A stretch of 64,000 nt of DNA from an uncultured Bacilli bacterium (GCA_934096735.1 CAKOMS010000003.1:1-64000); one strand, 5' to 3'; shown: positions 53,102-61,935, counted from the stretch's first letter. A program made the numbers and translations. The notes: a model not told the origin generated them from the sequence alone.

Positions 53102-54184
53102 ATGAAAAACATTATTAAAAATATTTTAAATGAGATTGAAAAAAATGGATTTAAGGCATATTTAGTTGGTGGTTTTGTAAGAGATTATTTACTTGGTAAA
53201 GAAAGTATGGATGTTGATATTTGTACAAATGCACTTCCTAAAGATTTACATAAAATGTTTCCAAATAATTCGAATAGTAATCTTTATGGAGGATTTAATT
53301 TGAAGATTAAAAATTATAATATTGATATAACTACTTTTAGAAAAGAGTTAAAATATGCTAATAGAAAACCTACTGAGATAGTATATATAGATAGTTTAGA
53401 AGAAGATATTGTAAGAAGAGATTTTACAATTAATTCTATATGTATGAATTCTTCTTGTGAAATTATAGATTTAGTTAATGGTTGTGATGATTTAAATAAA
53501 AGAATTATTAGAATGCTTGGTAATATAAAAGAAAGGTTAACTGAAGATCCTTTAAGAATACTTAGAGCGATTAGATTTGCTACTATACTTGATTTTGATA
53601 TTGATAGTGAACTTGATAAGGAAATAATGGATAATTATATGCTTGTTAATAATTTAACTAGTGATAGATGTAAAATGGAACTTAATAAAATATTTATGTC
53701 TAAAAACTATAATAAAGGGTTGGAGTTATTAAAAAGGTATAATTTGTTAGATATACTTGGTTTGTCTTATGATGAAGTTAGTTATGTAAGCGATATTTCT
53801 GGTATGTGGGCTCAGTTTAATATTAGTAGAAATTATGGATTTACAAAACAAGAATTAACTAATATAATAAAGATTAAAGAAATTTTGAATATTGGTGTTA
53901 TAAATAATAAGATACTTTATAAGTATGGGTTGTATTGTTCTTTAGTAGCTGGAGAAATTTTAAATATTAATAAGAAAACTATATTAAAGAGATATAATAA
54001 ACTTGATATTAAAAGTATGAATGATTTACAAATTAGTAATAAAGAAATTATAGAACTATTAGATATTGAACCAGGTAAAATTATAAGTGATGTAAAAAAA
54101 GATATTGTTAATGAAATATTAAATGGTAAACTTAAAAATAGAAATAATGATATTAGAAAGTATATATTAAAAAGAAAGGAATAA
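53102..54184 (+). CDS. cca: CCA tRNA nucleotidyltransferase
   Basis: A 360-residue enzyme that builds or repairs the tRNA CCA end. The nucleotidyltransferase core has AYLVGGFVRDYLLGKESMDV with the DxD (DVDIC), then RRDFTINSICMN and EDPLRILRAIRFA, the class II CCA-adding signature. The ATG at 53102 with gaggga upstream is preferred to that at 53090. It ends 2 nt before dnaD. Confidence 0.93.
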   Translation: MKNIIKNILNEIEKNGFKAYLVGGFVRDYLLGKESMDVDICTNALPKDLHKMFPNNSNSNLYGGFNLKIKNYNIDITTFRKELKYANRKPTEIVYIDSLEEDIVRRDFTINSICMNSSCEIIDLVNGCDDLNKRIIRMLGNIKERLTEDPLRILRAIRFATILDFDIDSELDKEIMDNYMLVNNLTSDRCKMELNKIFMSKNYNKGLELLKRYNLLDILGLSYDEVSYVSDISGMWAQFNISRNYGFTKQELTNIIKIKEILNIGVINNKILYKYGLYCSLVAGEILNINKKTILKRYNKLDIKSMNDLQISNKEIIELLDIEPGKIISDVKKDIVNEILNGKLKNRNNDIRKYILKRKE

Positions 54185-54186
54185 TT

Positions 54187-54813
54187 ATGCAAAATAACAA
54201 AAAATTTGTGGTTGATGGTATGTTTATTAAATTAGCAGGGGAATTAGATTTATCGTTACCCGAATTTTTGTTACTTATGTATTTTGAGAATGCAGATAGT
54301 CCTACTTTTGATATAGGTGTTATTAGTGAAAAGTTACAAATTAATAACATAAAAATAATGGAAGCTTTTAATAGTTTGCTTAGTAAAAATATTATTAGTT
54401 TGAAGACTCTTAAAAATAAAGATGGTCAAAGATATGATGTTGTTAGTTTAGATAATTTTTATAATAGTTTGAATGAATGTACTATAAAGCAAAAAAAAGA
54501 AAAAGAGAAAATTGATATATTTACTAGATTTGAAAGTGAGTTTAGAAGACCTTTAACTGGTATGGAGATAGAAACTATTAAGGCTTGGGTAGAAAATTCT
54601 TATAGTGAAGAGTTAGTTATTGAAGCTTTAGAAAGAGCAGTTTATAATGGGGTTACTACTATTAGATATATTGATATAATACTTTCTGAATGGAATAAAC
54701 TTGGTTATAAAACTAAAGAAGATGTATTAAATAATTTAAAGAAGGATAATAAGAAATTAGAAGAGACTAGTGTACTTAATTATGATTGGTTAGATGATTA
54801 TGAAAACAATTAA
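54187..54813 (+). CDS. dnaD: DnaD-family replication initiation protein
   Basis: A 208-residue protein: an N-terminal winged-helix domain (FIKLAGELDLSLPEFLLL, NIKIMEAFNSLLSKNIISL) and the DnaD C-terminal module (FEREFRRPLTGMEIETI-type FESEFRRPLTGMEIETI, ending YIDIILSEWNKLGY). DnaD helps load the helicase at oriC and at restart sites in Bacilli. It is coupled to nth, as in B. subtilis. Confidence 0.88.
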   Translation: MQNNKKFVVDGMFIKLAGELDLSLPEFLLLMYFENADSPTFDIGVISEKLQINNIKIMEAFNSLLSKNIISLKTLKNKDGQRYDVVSLDNFYNSLNECTIKQKKEKEKIDIFTRFESEFRRPLTGMEIETIKAWVENSYSEELVIEALERAVYNGVTTIRYIDIILSEWNKLGYKTKEDVLNNLKKDNKKLEETSVLNYDWLDDYENN

Positions 54814-55420
54814 TAGCAATTATATTATGGATTCTTTAGATAATATAATAGATAATCCTAGATGTGAACTTTTATATAATAAAGATTATGAATTGCTTAT
54901 TGCTACAATACTTTCTGCTCAATCTACTGATAAAAGAGTAAATATTGTTACTAAAAAGTTATTTAGTAAGTATGATTTAGATGGTTTAAGTAAAGCAGAT
55001 TTAAATGATATTGAAAGTATTATTAAGTCTGTTGGTACTTATAAAAGAAAAGCTATGTATATTAAAGAAGTAGCTAAAAGATTATTGAATGATTATAATG
55101 GTGTTGTACCAAATAATAGAGAATATTTAGAAAGTTTACCTGGAGTTGGAAGAAAGACTGCTAATGTAGTGTTAAGTAATATTTATAATGTTCCAGCTTT
55201 TGCAGTAGATACACATGTTTATAGAGTATCTAAAAGATTAGGTATATGTAGTGATAGTGATGATGTTTTTGCTACTGAGAAGAAATTAATGAATTGTTTT
55301 CCAAAAGATAAATGGAATAGATTACATCATCAGTTAGTACTTTTTGGAAGATATTATTGTACTAGTAAGAAACCACAGTGTACGGGATGTCCTTTTTTGA
55401 ATTTTTGCACTAAGAAATAG
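54800..55420 (+). CDS. nth: Endonuclease III
   Basis: A 206-residue base-excision enzyme for oxidised pyrimidines. Helix-hairpin-helix and catalytic Lys in LPGVGRKTANVVLS, catalytic Asp in FAVDTHVYRVSKR, and the 4Fe-4S site CTSKKPQCTGCPFLNFC. The start overlaps the end of dnaD; the ATG six nt upstream (54794) is an alternative. Confidence 0.94.
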   Translation: MKTINSNYIMDSLDNIIDNPRCELLYNKDYELLIATILSAQSTDKRVNIVTKKLFSKYDLDGLSKADLNDIESIIKSVGTYKRKAMYIKEVAKRLLNDYNGVVPNNREYLESLPGVGRKTANVVLSNIYNVPAFAVDTHVYRVSKRLGICSDSDDVFATEKKLMNCFPKDKWNRLHHQLVLFGRYYCTSKKPQCTGCPFLNFCTKK

Positions 55421-55495
55421 GTTGGAAATTAAAGAAATTGCCTTAAAAACATTGAATTTTGGGATTAATTTTTATACAATTGACTTGTGGTTGTT

Positions 55496-56623
55496 ATGGA
55501 TAATAAGTTAGGAAAGTTTTTATATGATTTAAGAAAGAAAAAGGGATTAACTCAACAAGAACTTGCAGATAGATTACATATTAGTGATAAATCTATATCA
55601 AGATGGGAAAAAGGTGTAAATTTTCCAAGTGTGGAAATGTTACATACAATTAGTGAGCTCTTTGGAGTAAAATTTAACTATTTATTATCGCTTAGAGTGG
55701 AAGATAATGCACTTGATATAAATGATACAAAAGAAATAATTAAAGAATTAAACGGTATAAATGGAAGAAAAATTAGAAGACTCAGATTATTTACAATTAT
55801 AAGTTCAATATTAGTTGTGCTCTCAATCGGAGGTCTTCTTTTTACAAGAAGTTATAACAGATTTAAAGTTTATAGGGTTTATGCATCAAATGATTATTTT
55901 GCTTTTAATTATGGAATTTATGTAGAAACTAGAATTAAAGATATACTTTATTTAGGTAACTTGGATTTAGTTAATGTTGAAACTTCTAAAGATGCTGAAA
56001 TTTATGCAGAACTTATTTTTAAAAAAAATGGAAAGGATCAAATAATACATAAGTTTTCAGCTATAAAAGATTTATATTTTAAATTATCAGATAGTTATAT
56101 TAAAATTGATGATTTATCAGATCATTTTAATAAAATATATATAAAGGTTATTGTAACTAATGATAAAGGTGAAAAGAAAGAGTATGAAGCTAAATTAAAA
56201 TTTGTAAAAGACTTTTCAAATAATAAAGTGTTTCCGGATGATAATAATGAATATTTAGATTACTCTGATATAACACTTACTACTGATGAGATTAAGAAAA
56301 TTTTGGAGAAGAATGGTTTTAAGAAAATAGAAAATATTTATATGAAAACTATTGATGATTATAAAATATACTATTATTATGATTCAAATAAAATTGTTTT
56401 AAGATTCTTTAAAGATAATTTAGATTATAAATATACATATTTTGTAAGTAGTAATGATGTTGAAGTTTTAATAACGAATAACGAAAATATTGAGATAGAA
56501 AATTACTTTTATGATTTAAATTCAAGAAGAGTTACGTGTATTACTGGTAATTGTAATTGTTATGATGAAGCATTAAAAGTATTAAATGAAAAAATATTAT
56601 ATTTATTAAAAGAAGAAAAATAG
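55496..56623 (+). CDS. XRE-family regulator with membrane segment and extracellular domain
   Basis: A protein of about 375 residues. An N-terminal helix-turn-helix (LGKFLYDLRKKKGLTQQELA, HISDKSISRWEKGVNFPS) is followed by one membrane helix (FTIISSILVVLSIGGLLF, about 102-120) and a 250-residue extracellular region without known domains. The design suggests a one-component sensor that reads an outside or membrane signal and binds DNA inside. Its target may be a neighbour, but I see no clear operator. The ribosome binding site is weak. Confidence 0.8.
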   Translation: MDNKLGKFLYDLRKKKGLTQQELADRLHISDKSISRWEKGVNFPSVEMLHTISELFGVKFNYLLSLRVEDNALDINDTKEIIKELNGINGRKIRRLRLFTIISSILVVLSIGGLLFTRSYNRFKVYRVYASNDYFAFNYGIYVETRIKDILYLGNLDLVNVETSKDAEIYAELIFKKNGKDQIIHKFSAIKDLYFKLSDSYIKIDDLSDHFNKIYIKVIVTNDKGEKKEYEAKLKFVKDFSNNKVFPDDNNEYLDYSDITLTTDEIKKILEKNGFKKIENIYMKTIDDYKIYYYYDSNKIVLRFFKDNLDYKYTYFVSSNDVEVLITNNENIEIENYFYDLNSRRVTCITGNCNCYDEALKVLNEKILYLLKEEK

Positions 56624-56645
56624 TCCATATTTTTGGGCTTTTTTT
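56622..56645 (+). terminator. Terminator after the XRE-type regulator
   Basis: A short stem (agtcc / gggct, with a G-U pair) is followed by T7. Confidence 0.6.
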
Positions 56646-56739
56646 AATGTTCTCATTATGTGAGAATGATATTCTCGGTTTTCTAGGTTGCATATTTTCG
56701 ACAAAAAACTTATTCTTAAGCCAGAAAGGAGATAAACAG

Positions 56740-57633
56740 TTGAAGTGTTACTTGAATATTTACCAAAAGTTGATCGCGTTCGCATCCTTACTGAGTGTAG
56801 CCTTAGTGCCTTCTTTGGTGAGTGCGATGACGAATCAGAACGGTGTCGTTGTTACTGATGAGGAGGTGAAAGAGTTTAGTAAAGTATATTCTCCTGAATA
56901 TATATATACTATGACTCAAGATGATTACGATAGAATTTCTCAATATGACTTTGATAATATAAGACAAGTTGAGAAATATGTAATGTCCACTTATAACAGT
57001 GCAACGGATACTACAACAGAAGTTTTAATATCAGAAGAAGATTATAACAATTTTGTTCCAATGGTTAGTATGAACGGTGAAGGTGAGAATGAATTAAATG
57101 GTGTTTATGATGATGCTACATTAACAGAAACACAAGTTAAAAAACTTACCTTAAGTTATATGACTGTTGGAGGAAACTATGACAGTGTATCACTTACACT
57201 AGTTTGGAAGTATATTCCACAATATCGTTCATTCGATGTAATTGGTGTAAGAGGTGAGGGATTTACATTTAGAAATGGATCTCAAACTGGAAGACAAATT
57301 TACAAGATTAAAAGCACAGGTGAATTTGATTATGTAAGATATGCTTGGAATGGAACAAACATTAAAAAATTTAATGATGGATTTGGTATATCAATGAATA
57401 TTGTAAATACTGATATATTACAATTATCTATATCATTAGATTGTGATGTTGTACCTACTAAAGAATATCCAATGTTATTTGGTTCTTACCAACATGTACA
57501 ACACAATATAACTTTAGCACAATCTCAAAATTATACTTTGGGTGGTGCCGGTTTAGGTGGAGTATTTGTATATCCATACAGTATAAGTCAATATTTTGAT
57601 GGTATGGCTGGAGCATCAATAGTGTTCCGTTAA
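56740..57633 (+). CDS. Secreted protein of unknown function
   Basis: A 297-residue protein. I place the start at TTG 56740 because a strong aaaggagat lies 6-7 nt before it and because it gives a clean signal peptide (YLNIYQKLIAFASLLSVALV, ending SLVSA). The frame is open back to 56647 without a good start. The mature part is beta-rich with no Cys pair or sorting signal (KKLTLSYMTVGGNYDSVSLT, GFTFRNGSQTGRQIYKI, ending ASIVFR). The first 130 nt use codons such as gcg, tcg-like gcatcc and gtc that are unusual here, while the rest is AT-rich. No family recognised; possible secreted effector, adhesin or bacteriocin-like protein. Confidence 0.7.
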   Translation: MKCYLNIYQKLIAFASLLSVALVPSLVSAMTNQNGVVVTDEEVKEFSKVYSPEYIYTMTQDDYDRISQYDFDNIRQVEKYVMSTYNSATDTTTEVLISEEDYNNFVPMVSMNGEGENELNGVYDDATLTETQVKKLTLSYMTVGGNYDSVSLTLVWKYIPQYRSFDVIGVRGEGFTFRNGSQTGRQIYKIKSTGEFDYVRYAWNGTNIKKFNDGFGISMNIVNTDILQLSISLDCDVVPTKEYPMLFGSYQHVQHNITLAQSQNYTLGGAGLGGVFVYPYSISQYFDGMAGASIVFR

Positions 57634-57641
57634 AAAAAAGG

Positions 57642-57671
57642 TTTAAATTATATAGCAAGGTATAATTTAAA
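57642..57671. repeat. 11-bp perfect inverted repeat after the secreted protein gene
   Basis: Arms tttaaattata and tataatttaaa with an 8-nt loop. An A run lies left of it, so a U tract is present only for minus-strand transcription. It could be an operator or an imperfect terminator. Confidence 0.5.
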
Positions 57672-57751
57672 TATAATTATGTCATCTATTTGGGATTCCT
57701 TGGGGTAGGTGGCATAATCAAAATAATAGTCGACAAATACAAGGAGGTGTC

Positions 57752-57922
57752 GTGTCTGACGACATTCTAGACAAACTAAGGCTTATGTGCCAGGAAACTG
57801 GCACGTATTTTGTGTTTTTGGGTAAAATTCAACTGTTTAAAAAAATTATAAGCACAAAAATTGTAAAAAAACATGAGTTATCGATTAATTTTACACTTCA
57901 AATCTTAAAAAGTGGTCGATAA
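57752..57922 (+). CDS. Possible 56-residue peptide inside the structured region
   Basis: An excellent aaggaggt (57741-57748) precedes GTG 57752. The frame encodes VSDDILDKLRLMCQETGTYF and on to ILKSGR, 56 residues, and stops within the terminator hairpin. The first 20 codons look like a real soluble N-terminus; the rest is basic. The stop inside the terminator and the two hairpins in its frame make it doubtful, and the ribosome binding site may instead be part of an RNA element. Confidence 0.35.
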   Translation: MSDDILDKLRLMCQETGTYFVFLGKIQLFKKIISTKIVKKHELSINFTLQILKSGR

Positions 57923-57935
57923 CTTGCTTTTTTTT
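57876..57935 (+). terminator. Terminator of the 57.7-57.9 kb transcript
   Basis: Arms agttatcga and tcgataact, with an extra inner pairing (acactt / aagtg), followed by T8. Confidence 0.75.
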
Positions 57936-57961
57936 GAGAAAATACTTTATTTTCATATTTG

Positions 57962-58221
57962 AAAGGTAGAAATTATAGCTTAAGTGTAGGGAAAATTGAT
58001 AATTTAGAATGTGATTTTATTGCAAGACGTGGAATAGATGAATATTTTTATATACTGATGATAAAAAAACTGAAGAAAGAGAATATAAACCTTTTTATGA
58101 AATTAAGGAATTATATCCAAGATATTTATTTATTTTAGATTTAATACTTCAAAAAAATATAAATGGAATAAATAATGTTAATATAGTTGACTTTATTTAT
58201 AATAAAGAAGATTTAAAATAA
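57962..58221 (+). pseudogene. Remnant of an AAA ATPase with DUF4143-type C-terminus
   Basis: One frame reads YSLSVGKIDNLECDFIARRG then IDEYFYI; after a frame change it continues TDDKKTEEREYKPFYEIKEL, YPRYLFILDL and NVNIVDFIYNKEDLK with a stop at 58219-58221. This is the typical C-terminal end of DUF4143/AAA_14 ATPases (VGK-x-x-x-x-E-V-D-F, Y-I-Q-V-x-Y, K-x-N-Y-P-K-Y). The ATPase part is gone, the frame is broken near 58045, and the segment that links the two is partly deleted. No start codon or ribosome binding site fits. It is a decayed gene. Confidence 0.75.
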
Positions 58222-58284
58222 TTTAAAGTTTATGGAAAATATAGGGTATGTAAAGAATTATTACATACTCTATATTATTTTTTT

Positions 58285-58312
58285 GCATATTATTTTTAAT
58301 TTATCATAGCAT
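58285..58312 (+). promoter_or_regulatory. SigE-like sporulation promoter upstream of spoIVA
   Basis: GCATATT at 58285-58291 fits the SigE -35 consensus (KMATATT), and CATAGCAT at 58305-58312 fits its -10 (CATACAHT) at six of eight positions. They are spaced 13 nt against the usual 14, 22 nt before the spoIVA start. In B. subtilis spoIVA is SigE-dependent, so the site is in the right place. Confidence 0.5.
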
Positions 58313-58333
58313 TAAGTAGAAAAAGGTGAGTGT

Positions 58334-59812
58334 ATGGAAAATGAAAAAATAATATCTTCTATCGCCAAAAGGGGTAATGGTGAAATATATTTAGGTGTTG
58401 TTGGTGCCGTTCGTACTGGTAAATCAACATTTATTAAAAGAGTAATTGAGAATTTAGTTGTACCAAATATTACTGATTCTTTTGATAAGAAAAAATGCTT
58501 AGATGAAATTCCCCAAAGTGCAGAAGGTAAAACTATTATGACAACTGAACCTAAATTTGTTCCTTCGAATGGTGCTACTATTAAGGTAGATTCTTTTGAA
58601 ACAAATATTAAACTTGTTGATTGTGTTGGTTATGTAATACCAGGAGCAAATGGTTATGAAGATGAAGATGGAAATCCTAGAATGGTTAAAACACCTTGGT
58701 TTCCAGATTCTATTCCTTTTGTAGAAGCTGCTGAAATTGGTACCGAAAAAGTAATTAAGGATCATTCTACAATAGGTATTTTAGTTACTACCGATGGTTC
58801 TTTTGGAGAAATTAAACGAGAAAATTATGTTGAAGCAGAAGAAAAGATAGTTAGTGAACTTAAAGAGATTGGTAAGCCATTTATTGTTATTTTAAATAGT
58901 TTACATCCTACTAATACTGAGACTGCTGAACTTAGTAGAGAACTTGAAAGTAATTATGATGTACCTGTAATGCCTATTAATGTTGAAGGCATGAATGAAA
59001 AAGAAATTATGAGTATTTTAAAGTCTGCTTTATATGAATTTCCTATTTTAGATATTGAAGTTAATATGCCAGAATGGATACATGTTCTTCCTAATAATCA
59101 TGAAATTAAAATGCATTATTTAGAAAAGATAAGAGAAAGTGTTGTTAGTGTTAGTAAAGTTAAGGATGTAGATTATATAATTGGTCATTTTGAAAATAGT
59201 GAATATATTAGTAAAGCATATATTAGTAATTTAGATACTGCGAGTGGTGTTGTTACAATTAATTTAGAGAGTCCAAATGAATTATATAATGAAGTACTTA
59301 AAAATATTATGGGTAGTAGTACTACTACTAAGGCAGGCCTTTTAAAGATATTTTCAACTTATAAAGAAAATAAAGAAGAGACTGAATGTATTAAATCAGC
59401 TTTAAGACAAGCACAAACTACAGGTTATGGTATTGTTTATCCAACACTAAAAGATATGAAACTTGAAACTCCAGAGATTATTAAACAAGGTAATAGATAT
59501 GGAGTTAAATTAAAAGCTCTTGCTAGTAGTATACATTTAATGAAAGTTGATGTTGAAAGTACCTTTGAACCTATAATTGGTAGTGAACTACAAAGTAAAG
59601 AATTAATTAATTATTTAATGAAAGATTATGAAACTGATCCAAGTAGTATTTGGAAAAGTGAAATATTTGGAAGAAGCTTAGAAGTTATTGTTCAAGAGGG
59701 TATTCAAGCTAAACTTAATATGATGCCTGATAATACAAGATTTAAGTTATCTAATACTGTAACTAAGATAGTAAATAAGGGAAGTAATAACTTAATTGCT
59801 ATAGTTATATAG
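58334..59812 (+). CDS. spoIVA: Stage IV sporulation protein A
   Basis: A 492-residue ATPase that polymerises on the forespore surface and forms the base layer of the spore coat. The N-terminal GTPase-like fold has Walker A LGVVGAVRTGKSTFIKR and the switch region KLVDCVGYVIPGANGY; the characteristic DSIPFVEAAEIGTEKVI and DHSTIGILVTTDGSF are present. The C-terminus ends NNLIAIVI, as in the family. It has a SigE-like promoter and lies next to hup, a conserved order in Bacilli. Confidence 0.96.
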   Translation: MENEKIISSIAKRGNGEIYLGVVGAVRTGKSTFIKRVIENLVVPNITDSFDKKKCLDEIPQSAEGKTIMTTEPKFVPSNGATIKVDSFETNIKLVDCVGYVIPGANGYEDEDGNPRMVKTPWFPDSIPFVEAAEIGTEKVIKDHSTIGILVTTDGSFGEIKRENYVEAEEKIVSELKEIGKPFIVILNSLHPTNTETAELSRELESNYDVPVMPINVEGMNEKEIMSILKSALYEFPILDIEVNMPEWIHVLPNNHEIKMHYLEKIRESVVSVSKVKDVDYIIGHFENSEYISKAYISNLDTASGVVTINLESPNELYNEVLKNIMGSSTTTKAGLLKIFSTYKENKEETECIKSALRQAQTTGYGIVYPTLKDMKLETPEIIKQGNRYGVKLKALASSIHLMKVDVESTFEPIIGSELQSKELINYLMKDYETDPSSIWKSEIFGRSLEVIVQEGIQAKLNMMPDNTRFKLSNTVTKIVNKGSNNLIAIVI

Positions 59813-59833
59813 TAAATTATTTGTAAAATATTA

Positions 59834-59862
59834 AAAAAATAGGAGATATTTCCTATTTTTTT
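59834..59862 (+). terminator. Terminator after spoIVA
   Basis: A 10-bp stem (aaaaatagga / tcctattttt) with a T-rich tail. Confidence 0.85.
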
Positions 59863-59967
59863 GTGTTTTTTATTGATTTTATCTAGGTTTTTTGTTAATC
59901 TTAATATGTAAGAACAATAGGTCTTACCTTAGATATTGTTAATTTTTAAAATGAGGAGGTAGAGAAC

Positions 59968-60240
59968 ATGTCTAAAACTGAAATAGTAGAATTTATTGCA
60001 GCTAAAACTGGTTTAACTAAAGCTGATGCTGCTCGTGCATTAGATGCTACATTAGAAGGTATCACTAATGGACTTAAAAAAGAAGGAAAAGTAACTTTTG
60101 TTGGATTTGGTACTTTTAGTGCTAAAAAAAGAGCTGCTAGAGAAGGAATTAATCCTTTAACAAAAGAACCTTTAAAAATTGCTGCTAAAACAGTTGCTTC
60201 ATTTAAAGCTGGAAGTAAATTAAAAGACGCTTTAAATTAA
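59968..60240 (+). CDS. hup: DNA-binding protein HU
   Basis: A 90-residue histone-like protein that bends and compacts DNA. The dimer core is KTEIVEFIAAKTGLTKADAA, then GFGTFSAKKRAAREGINPLT for the DNA-binding arm and KAGSKLKDALN at the end. A strong gaggaggt precedes the start, fitting high expression. An inverted repeat (gtaaga / tcttac) lies about 45 nt upstream of the ribosome binding site. Confidence 0.97.
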   Translation: MSKTEIVEFIAAKTGLTKADAARALDATLEGITNGLKKEGKVTFVGFGTFSAKKRAAREGINPLTKEPLKIAAKTVASFKAGSKLKDALN

Positions 60241-60249
60241 TTATTTAAT

Positions 60250-60285
60250 TAAAAAAATTGGTACTTTATAGTACTGATTTTTTTA
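60250..60285 (+). terminator. Terminator after hup
   Basis: An 11-bp stem (aaattggtact / agtactgattt, G-U pairs) is followed by a T run. Confidence 0.85.
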
Positions 60286-60317
60286 TTTGTAAAAAATAGA
60301 TATTGGTTATTCAAGAC

Positions 60318-60346
60318 TTGAATAATAAAAAATTTTATAGTATTCT
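60318..60346 (+). promoter_or_regulatory. Promoter of locus C, TTGAAT-N17-TATTCT
   Basis: The same spacing and -35 as the promoter of locus B. Confidence 0.55.
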
Positions 60347-60406
60347 ATTTATAGAAAGATAGAAAATAAGTAAAAAGGAAAACTTACTTACCTGGAGGTT
60401 GATAAA

Positions 60407-61927
60407 ATGAAAAAAATAGACTTCCGGGGGGGGGTTGTGAAACTCCTTCTTGGAATAGAATTAATAACTTTATTTTTAGGGATTAAGAGTTTTGGTAATA
60501 AAAACAACACATTAGATGATATTAAATTGTTAGATAATAAATCTAATAATCTTTTTGCAATTATGGTAAAAGACTCTAGTGGTAATTATAATGAATCAAG
60601 TACATTTCCAGAAGGAATGTATGTACTAAATGAAACAATGTCATCATGCATAGATAATAATGGTAACAAAATAGATAATGTACTTAGTTATAGTGATGGA
60701 GTAGTATCAGCAAGAACAAATAAGACAGTATATTGTTATTTATATTTTGATAAAGATAATACTGTATATGCAAAAGTATTAGATGATTTTTCTAATAATA
60801 ATGGAGTACAAAAAACAACAGATGAAAATGGAAAATATGTATATTACTATACAGGTAATGTAACAAATAACAATTTAGTATTAAATAATTATTGTTGGAA
60901 GATGGTAAGAACAACCGAAACAGACGGAGTAAAACTTTTGTATAATGGACTTTATTCAGATAGTACAAAGTGTAACAACACAGGAGCAAGTGTATATATA
61001 GATTCAAATAAAACTGCATTCAATACAAATTATAATTCACCAGCCTATGTTGGATACATGTATGGAACAGTGTATGCATGGAATAGTAAAAATGTACGCA
61101 ATTTCGAAACATATTATTATGGAAGTGATGTAACATGGGATGGAACAACATATACTTTAAGTGAAGCAGAAAGCGGAGCAATAGCAGATATGTCTAGTAA
61201 ATTAAATACGAAACATTATACCTGTTTAAGTACAAGTTCATCATGTTCGACAGTTTATTATATATATTCTAGAGCTTCAAATGGTTCAGTATTTTACATG
61301 ACATTAACAAATGGCAAAAAGATAGAAGATGCCTTAGATGAAATGTTAAATTACAATACAACAAATAGTAATATAAAGACAGTAATAGATAATTGGTATA
61401 GTACAAATATGACAAATGCAATAAATTATTTAGAGAATGCAATATATTGCAATAATAGAAATATATATGATTTAGGAGGATGGAATCCAAGTGGAGGAAT
61501 TGTATCAGGATCAGCAAGTTATTTACGTTTTAATGATTATTTTTCTAGTAAAGCAAGATTAACATGTCAAGATAAAGAAGATCAATTTACATTAAAAGTA
61601 GATTCTGGAGGAACATTAGGATATGGAAATAATGCCTTAGATTATCCAATAGGATTATTAACAGGTAAAGAAGCAAATCTAGCCATTGGTGATTCAAGCA
61701 CTAATTATTTAAATGATAATAATGATGATTCTTATTGGTTGCTGTCCCCTTACCACTTCATCGGCGACATTGGTTATATTCGTAGCGTGCACTATGGGAG
61801 TTTGGACACCAACAATGTGTTAGGCACTTACGGGGTCCGTCCAGCTGTATCACTTTTCACAAAAGTTAAGCTGAGCGGAGAAGGAAATGGTACTGTTGAG
61901 TCACCATATATTTTAGCTCCGTTATAG
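60407..61927 (+). CDS. Variable surface protein, locus C (phase-on)
   Basis: A 506-residue protein with an intact frame from ATG 60407 (ctggagg upstream) through a 9-G tract: MKKIDFRGGVVKLLLGIELI. A hydrophobic N-terminus (VVKLLLGIELITLFLG) serves as signal or anchor; the rest is an Asn/Tyr/Ser-rich ectodomain (NYCWKMVRTTETDGVKLLYN, then YGSDVTWDGTTYTLSEAES) and a DUF6273-like C-terminus with the hypervariable block at 61736-61840, ending ESPYILAPL. No sorting signal. It lacks the segment of about 110 residues found in locus B. It is inserted between hup and the ybxB-rpoB pair, with its own promoter and terminator. Confidence 0.85.
   Translation: MKKIDFRGGVVKLLLGIELITLFLGIKSFGNKNNTLDDIKLLDNKSNNLFAIMVKDSSGNYNESSTFPEGMYVLNETMSSCIDNNGNKIDNVLSYSDGVVSARTNKTVYCYLYFDKDNTVYAKVLDDFSNNNGVQKTTDENGKYVYYYTGNVTNNNLVLNNYCWKMVRTTETDGVKLLYNGLYSDSTKCNNTGASVYIDSNKTAFNTNYNSPAYVGYMYGTVYAWNSKNVRNFETYYYGSDVTWDGTTYTLSEAESGAIADMSSKLNTKHYTCLSTSSSCSTVYYIYSRASNGSVFYMTLTNGKKIEDALDEMLNYNTTNSNIKTVIDNWYSTNMTNAINYLENAIYCNNRNIYDLGGWNPSGGIVSGSASYLRFNDYFSSKARLTCQDKEDQFTLKVDSGGTLGYGNNALDYPIGLLTGKEANLAIGDSSTNYLNDNNDDSYWLLSPYHFIGDIGYIRSVHYGSLDTNNVLGTYGVRPAVSLFTKVKLSGEGNGTVESPYILAPL
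60426..60434 (+). repeat. Homopolymeric G tract (9 G), frame-on state of locus C
   Basis: Nine G, 20 nt into the reading frame, within a conserved segment (gacttcc-G9-ttgtgaaactcc) shared with locus B at 38500-38528. One G more or fewer would stop translation early. Confidence 0.8.
61736..61840 (+). repeat. Hypervariable block of locus C (DGR-like variable repeat)
   Basis: A 105 nt block reading WLLSPYHFIGDIGYIRSVHY then GSLDTNNVLGTYGVR. G+C-rich against its flanks, with many NNC codons. It keeps the frame elements WLLSP, R-x-V, GSL and RP of the other two copies and differs at most other positions. Confidence 0.6.
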
Positions 61928-61935
61928 TAATTATT

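Larger units (their letters stand above)
57676..57940 (+). ncRNA. Candidate structured RNA of unknown class
   Basis: Three structures follow each other. First, a 15-bp stem 57676-57690 / 57704-57718 with several G-U pairs and a 13-nt loop. Second, a stem-loop at 57785-57806 (gtgccag GAAA ctggcac) capped by a GAAA tetraloop. Third, a long hairpin with 9-bp arms (agttatcga 57876-57884, tcgataact 57916-57924) followed by T8, a Rho-independent terminator. Wobble pairs in the first stem suggest RNA rather than DNA function. It matches no RNA family that I can recognise (not SRP, RNase P, tmRNA or a common riboswitch). The strand is set by the terminator. Confidence 0.45.
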
